DNA from: Nitrospirota bacterium
Lineage (GTDB): Bacteria > Nitrospirota > Leptospirillia > Leptospirillales > Leptospirillaceae
NCBI GenBank assembly: GCA_021828525.1
Contig: JAJZGM010000035.1
Coordinates: 1-9,697, forward strand
Length of the DNA stretch: 9,697 nucleotides
Direction: 5' to 3'
In this document: in pieces, positions 6,936-9,697 of the stretch
Layout of the letters: the number at the start of each line of letters is the position of its first letter
Position numbering within the stretch: the first letter of the stretch is position 1
Position numbers and translations under genes: made by a program
Notes under the pieces: generated by a model
The model's input: only the letters and a program-made list of their open reading frames with translations
What the model was told of the DNA's origin: nothing
Databases searched by the model: none

Positions 6936-7299
6936 GGGAAAAAAATCCTCCGTTTGACCCATTCCGGACGGTCCTTGGAAGGTCCACCGACCTCGCTTCT
7001 TCCTCTTCCGGCTCTGGCCAAATTATGGGCAAAACGTCCTCCCCCCCTATCTCTTGCCGACTTAGGGAGGCTCCTCCACAACATTCTCCACAGGTTTTCC
7101 ACTCTTTGGAGCCCCGGAGCTTTTTTAAAAATTTCTTTTATTTATATTACTTTGAGAAATTATAAAACTCTAACTGCAGTCAATTGCGGTCTTTCTTGAG
7201 CCATTGTTGAGGAGATCGTAATTTTTCCTGTCTGGAACGGGAAAGGTCGATGAGACAAAGGAGATCCGGATTGGGAAACAGAGAGGAAGAATGAGGGAA
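6936..7299. other. non-coding leader upstream of cobQ
   Basis: No gene is supported on either strand; plus-strand ORFs entering from 6578 and 6954 are shadows or lack ribosome sites. It contains three DnaA-box-like CCACA/CCACT motifs at 7076-7103, spaced 12 and 11 bases apart on the plus strand. A 40-base A/T-rich tract follows at 7121-7168. A perfect TATAAT lies on the minus strand (7164-7159), but the nearest -35-like TTGACT (7183-7178) is only 13 bases away. No cobalamin riboswitch consensus was found. Confidence 0.5.
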
Positions 7300-7328
7300 G
7301 GCCGGGAGAGGAACAGCCCCTCCCGGCC
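7300..7328 (-). terminator. hairpin terminator of the desaturase gene
   Basis: GGCCGGGAG (7300-7308) pairs perfectly with CTCCCGGCC (7320-7328), and two further G-C pairs form inside after one mismatch, giving a loop of 5. On the minus strand it begins 8 bases past the stop at 7337 and is followed by TTCCCTCATTCTTCC. The stem is very stable and well placed. The tail is pyrimidine-rich rather than a pure T run, so termination may be partial or factor-assisted. Confidence 0.6.
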
Positions 7329-7336
7329 GGTTTGTC

Positions 7337-8179
7337 CTAGAGGGAGTCGATACGGAGCCGGGTCTTCATGCGGAGGATGCCGGCCTCAAGGTCGCTTTGC
7401 CATTCGGGATGCTGCTCCCCCAGCTGCCCAAGAAAGCGGAAAAGGATCCGGATGGGCAGAAACCTGTCATATCCGGGAGCCTCACGGGCCATCCGGATGG
7501 CCCGCCTGCGGTAGTCGGTCATCGTATTGTGGAGGGGCATGCGGTAATGGGTGGCCACCTCCTCGACCAGGGGGAGGCAATCGAGTCCGAAATGGTCAAA
7601 ATAGGAGCCGATGATATTTGAAAAGAAGACAAAATGGCGCGATTCGTCACGGGTCAGAAAATGAAGGAGTTTGACCAGAACCGGTTCGGCGACATGTCTC
7701 GCGAGACTCTGGTAATAAAGCTGGGTGGCCTTTTCCTGGAGGAAGGCATAGGTGCAGACCTGGAGAAGGCCCTTGTAACCAACCAGAAATTCCTTTTGGC
7801 TCTCAATGATCATCTGTTCCGACAGGCGGTCCCAGTCGGGCTCGATTTCGGCATGGACCTGGTAGAGGGCCAGGGCCTGGGCATGGCGGTCCTCCTCCAG
7901 CCCCCACCGGGAGACGAAATGGAAGAGCTCCCGGTTATGCATGGCTTCCTCCTGACAGGGGGAATTGACGGGAAAAAGCGCGGCGTACTCCGCGCAATAT
8001 CCCGGCGTGTAATCCTCGACATGGGTCACGAAGACGACGGCCTGTTTCTGTCCTTCGGTGAGAAGATCCGGCCGTATTTCCGGCCAGGGAACACTTTTGA
8101 AGCGGTTCCAGTTGGCGTCGTCGGCAAGTTCGTTATAGGTGGTGACGTGGTTTCGAAGCGTTGCAAGGGGAAGACGCAC
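7337..8179 (-). CDS. soluble diiron acyl-ACP desaturase-family protein
   Basis: Ferritin-like diiron protein of the acyl-[acyl-carrier-protein] desaturase family, 280 aa, which would insert a double bond into a fatty acyl chain using O2 and electrons from ferredoxin. All six iron ligands seen in plant stearoyl-ACP desaturase have counterparts: E55 (VEDYTPGY aligns with TEEALPTY), E96 and H99 (LEEDRH, 94-99), E149 (FLQEKATQ), E179 and H182 (DESRH, 178-182). Cytoplasmic, with no signal peptide or membrane span. Start: a GTG at 8179, with AAGGA 8 bases upstream and an in-frame stop immediately before. It stands alone, with its own hairpin terminator and a 305-base upstream spacer carrying a sigma-54-type promoter. 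It separates cobM from cobQ but has no evident role in cobalamin synthesis. The substrate and double-bond position cannot be read from the sequence; a related oxygenase is possible. Confidence 0.87.
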   Translation of the reverse strand: MRLPLATLRNHVTTYNELADDANWNRFKSVPWPEIRPDLLTEGQKQAVVFVTHVEDYTPGYCAEYAALFPVNSPCQEEAMHNRELFHFVSRWGLEEDRHAQALALYQVHAEIEPDWDRLSEQMIIESQKEFLVGYKGLLQVCTYAFLQEKATQLYYQSLARHVAEPVLVKLLHFLTRDESRHFVFFSNIIGSYFDHFGLDCLPLVEEVATHYRMPLHNTMTDYRRRAIRMAREAPGYDRFLPIRILFRFLGQLGEQHPEWQSDLEAGILRMKTRLRIDSL

Positions 8180-8288
8180 GAATCATCCTTCACTACGGGA
8201 CAGGGACCCCGCAAAGGTCCGGAACGGACACGATTGACAAGGGAGAAGAACGGAATTGTCCTCTCCGAAAAAGTAAACTTCTATTATT

Positions 8289-8305
8289 AGCATGGAGCAT
8301 GCCAG
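8289..8305 (-). promoter_or_regulatory. candidate sigma-54 (-24/-12) promoter of the desaturase gene
   Basis: On the minus strand the sequence CTGGCATGCTCCATGCT (8305-8289) fits the sigma-54 consensus YTGGCACG-N4-TTGCW at all but two positions. The invariant GG and GC doublets are exactly 10 bases apart. The following bases (AATAATAG) are A/T-rich, as usual. The start would be near 8278, about 100 bases before the GTG at 8179. The core is also a short palindrome (GCATG-3-CATGC). A sigma-70 extended -10 (TGCTAATAAT) overlaps, with TTGTCT 19 bases upstream, so a sigma-70 reading is the main alternative. Confidence 0.55.
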
Positions 8306-8381
8306 AAGAGACAATCCTATTAAGATTGATTCCACAATGATTTGATAAGGAAGGATCTATCGGGGAGAGACCGGGGTGTTA

Positions 8382-8410
8382 CATAACGGAATCCCTCGGT
8401 TTCCGTTATG
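8382..8410. promoter_or_regulatory. perfect 10-bp inverted repeat, candidate activator-binding site
   Basis: CATAACGGAA (8382-8391) and TTCCGTTATG (8401-8410) are perfect reverse complements across a 9-base spacer. The centre lies about 118 bases upstream of the predicted sigma-54 start, within the usual range for an enhancer bound by a dimeric sigma-54 activator. No T run follows on either strand, so it is not a normal terminator. As RNA it could instead be a 3' hairpin on the cobM transcript, whose stop lies 75 bases away. Confidence 0.45.
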
Positions 8411-8484
8411 AATCATCGGAAGATCCCGACAGAGGCCAGAAGGGTTCGGGGAGGCGAAAAAAACCGAACGGAGGCCGGACCCCG

Positions 8485-9297
8485 TCAAGGAGGAGTGGGA
8501 GAAGAATCGGATCCCTCGCGGAAGCCGTGGGTGAAATCGGCGGCATAGAGACGACTCCGGGCTTTTTTCCTGAGCTCCGGATCGAGGGCCTCTCCCAGAA
8601 TCAGGAGGGCCTGCCGCATGATGCGCGCCTTGCGGACCTCTCCCGCGATGGAGGAGAGCGTTCCCCGGCAGATGACTTCGTTGTCCCAGCTCGCCCGGGC
8701 CACCACGGCGGCAGGAGTCATGGGATCCCGGACCGTCAGGAGTTGGGCCACCAGTTCCTCGATCCGGTCGATCGAGAGGAAGATGACCAGGGTCGCCCCG
8801 TGGGCGGCCAGGGCCTCGATCTCTTCCCCCGGAGGCATGGGGGTCCTCCCTGCCGTCCGCGTCAGGATCACGGTCTGGCTGACCTCGGGAAGGGTCAGCT
8901 CCATCCGGAGCGCGGCCGCCGCGGCAAAGACCGAGGAGACCCCGGGCACCACCTCCCAGGGGATCTTCCGCGCGTCAAGTTCGGTCGTCATCTCGGCCAT
9001 GGCCCCGAAGATGGAGGGGTCCCCGGAGGCAAGCCGGACAACGATTTCGTTCTTTGCCACTCCTTCGAGGAGGTGGCTTATAATCTGCTCGCGCGTAAGA
9101 CCGGCAGAGTCGACCCAGAGACCCCGATCGTTCAATTCATGCAGCGCCTCTTCCGGAACGAGGCTTCCGGCAAAGACGATTTTGTCGGCCTCTCCCAGAA
9201 TCCTGGCCCCCCTGACCGTCAGGAGGTCGGGATCCCCCGGACCTGCTCCGATAAAGTAGACCCGACCCCGCTCCGTCTTTTTGATCATCCTAGCCAT
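8485..9297 (-). CDS. cobM: precorrin-4 / cobalt-precorrin-4 C11-methyltransferase
   Basis: SAM-dependent tetrapyrrole methyltransferase that methylates C11 of the corrin ring, 270 aa. VYFIGAGPGDPDLLTVRG (13-30) and GDPSIFGA (92-99) are SAM- and substrate-site signatures of the family. PGVSSVFAAAAAL (118-130), ELTLPEVSQTVILTR (133-147) and the late YAADFTHGFR (251-260) are specific to CobM/CbiF rather than CobI, CobJ or CobA. Start: the ATG at 9297 has GGGAGGTG upstream and shares one base with the stop of the preceding membrane protein gene (TGATG), so the two are translationally coupled. An ATG three codons later is a weaker alternative. The upstream part of the cluster lies outside the window. 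Oxygen-dependent (CobM) and oxygen-independent (CbiF) forms cannot be separated from this gene alone. Confidence 0.96.
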   Translation of the reverse strand: MARMIKKTERGRVYFIGAGPGDPDLLTVRGARILGEADKIVFAGSLVPEEALHELNDRGLWVDSAGLTREQIISHLLEGVAKNEIVVRLASGDPSIFGAMAEMTTELDARKIPWEVVPGVSSVFAAAAALRMELTLPEVSQTVILTRTAGRTPMPPGEEIEALAAHGATLVIFLSIDRIEELVAQLLTVRDPMTPAAVVARASWDNEVICRGTLSSIAGEVRKARIMRQALLILGEALDPELRKKARSRLYAADFTHGFREGSDSSPTPP

Positions 9298-9697
9298 CAG
9301 GCACCTCCCTTTCCGCCGGTCTCAGTGTCGACGACCCTTTTCCAGAAGACGACACGGGTGATGAAGAATCCCGACAGGGCGAAGGAGACGATCCCGATCC
9401 ACGAGACCCCTCCGTGCAGGAGCCAGATGGCCGTCCCGTAGAGAAGGATGCCGGCGGCATATCCTCCCACGACGAGCGTCCTTCGGGGGTGACGGACCGC
9501 GGGTGGCCGTTCAAGTGCGAACCGGTCGGCCCTTTCGAGCATCTCCCGGTAATGGCCGGGGAAGTTCTCGAAGAGAAAAAACTGGTAACGGGCATGGAGC
9601 AGGGAGAGGAGGGCCCCCATCAATCCGATGGTCATCTCCCGGGTGAAGGCCATGACCGTCAGGGTGTGCCGCTGCCACTCGACGGTCGAGAGCAGAA
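9297..9697 (-). CDS. unrecognised membrane protein, 5' end beyond the window
   Basis: I do not recognise the family. From the first in-frame ATG (9653) the protein would be 118 aa. That codon has no Shine-Dalgarno site and the frame stays open to the window edge, so I treat the gene as 5'-partial. Counting from that ATG, hydrophobic segments lie at about 7-19, 59-79 and 83-104. A charged, Arg- and Glu-rich loop (about 31-58, including ARYQFFLFENFPGHYREMLE before it) is probably cytoplasmic. The C-terminus is short, Gly/Lys-rich and hydrophilic. Its stop overlaps the cobM start by one base, which suggests co-expression with corrin synthesis. A role in cobalt or corrinoid handling is guilt by association only. 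Confidence 0.65.
   Translation of the reverse strand, partial: LLSTVEWQRHTLTVMAFTREMTIGLMGALLSLLHARYQFFLFENFPGHYREMLERADRFALERPPAVRHPRRTLVVGGYAAGILLYGTAIWLLHGGVSWIGIVSFALSGFFITRVVFWKRVVDTETGGKGGA

Larger units (their letters stand above)
8180..8484. other. regulatory spacer upstream of the desaturase gene
   Basis: No gene is supported. It holds the sigma-54-type promoter (8289-8305) and the perfect inverted repeat (8382-8410), listed separately. Beside the cobM stop lies a minus-strand T7 tract (about 8457-8463) preceded by only a poor CCG/CGG stem, so the end of the cobM transcript is not clearly marked. Confidence 0.6.

Noticed and set aside
7159..7183. TATAAT with TTGACT on the minus strand as a cobQ promoter
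   Set aside because: The two boxes are only 13 bases apart, too close for sigma-70, and lie about 300 bases from the start codon. The -10 alone may still matter.
8235..8262. Plus-strand TTGACA in the desaturase spacer as a promoter
   Set aside because: There is no -10 at 16-18 bases and no plus-strand gene downstream.
8457..8480. T7 tract after cobM as an intrinsic terminator
   Set aside because: The preceding bases form at best a 3-bp CCG/CGG stem, too weak to support a call.
8527..9441. Plus-strand 304-codon ORF, the longest on that strand
   Set aside because: It is antisense to cobM and its coupled neighbour. The Gly-, Pro- and His-rich translation is typical of a shadow frame in GC-rich DNA.

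Overview
The window reads as a piece of a GC-rich bacterial chromosome. Every gene supported with confidence lies on the minus strand. The protein set (anaerobic or oxygen-independent-type cobalamin enzymes, a sigma-54 activator of the VpsR type, a soluble diiron acyl-ACP desaturase) and the contrast between GC-rich genes and AT-rich spacers would fit an acidophilic Nitrospirota such as Leptospirillum. That assignment is inference from style and gene content, not a database match.

Layout in transcription order (right to left). 9697-8485: an unrecognised membrane protein, open at the window edge, is translationally coupled to cobM (precorrin-4 C11-methyltransferase). 8484-8180: a 305-base spacer carries a good match to a sigma-54 promoter pointing left and, about 118 bases upstream of the expected transcription start, a perfect 10-bp inverted repeat. 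8179-7337: a diiron acyl-ACP desaturase-like protein, followed by a strong hairpin. 7299-6856: a long leader. 6855-2863: cobQ (cobyric acid synthase), cbiB (adenosylcobinamide-phosphate synthase), a cobD-type PLP enzyme and a 65-residue BldC/MerR-like DNA-binding protein. The first three overlap end to start, and the block closes with a textbook terminator at 2752-2782. 2388-976: an enhancer-binding protein with GAFTGA, a degenerate receiver-like N-terminus and a Fis-type HTH, followed by a candidate terminator. 975-1: AT-richer and mostly unexplained, with one possible 61-residue gene and a plus-strand terminator-like hairpin.

How the parts may work together. CobM methylates the corrin ring. 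CobQ amidates the side chains to give cobyric acid. CobD makes aminopropanol phosphate and CbiB attaches it. The desaturase does not belong to that pathway and appears to be an independently controlled unit inserted between two cobalamin blocks. The most interesting hypothesis here is that the sigma-54 activator encoded 6 kb away, or another of its class, switches on the desaturase through the inverted repeat and the -24/-12 promoter. This would link membrane lipid composition to a VpsR-like, possibly cyclic-di-GMP-responsive, regulator. No CRISPR array, insertion sequence, tRNA or rRNA was seen.
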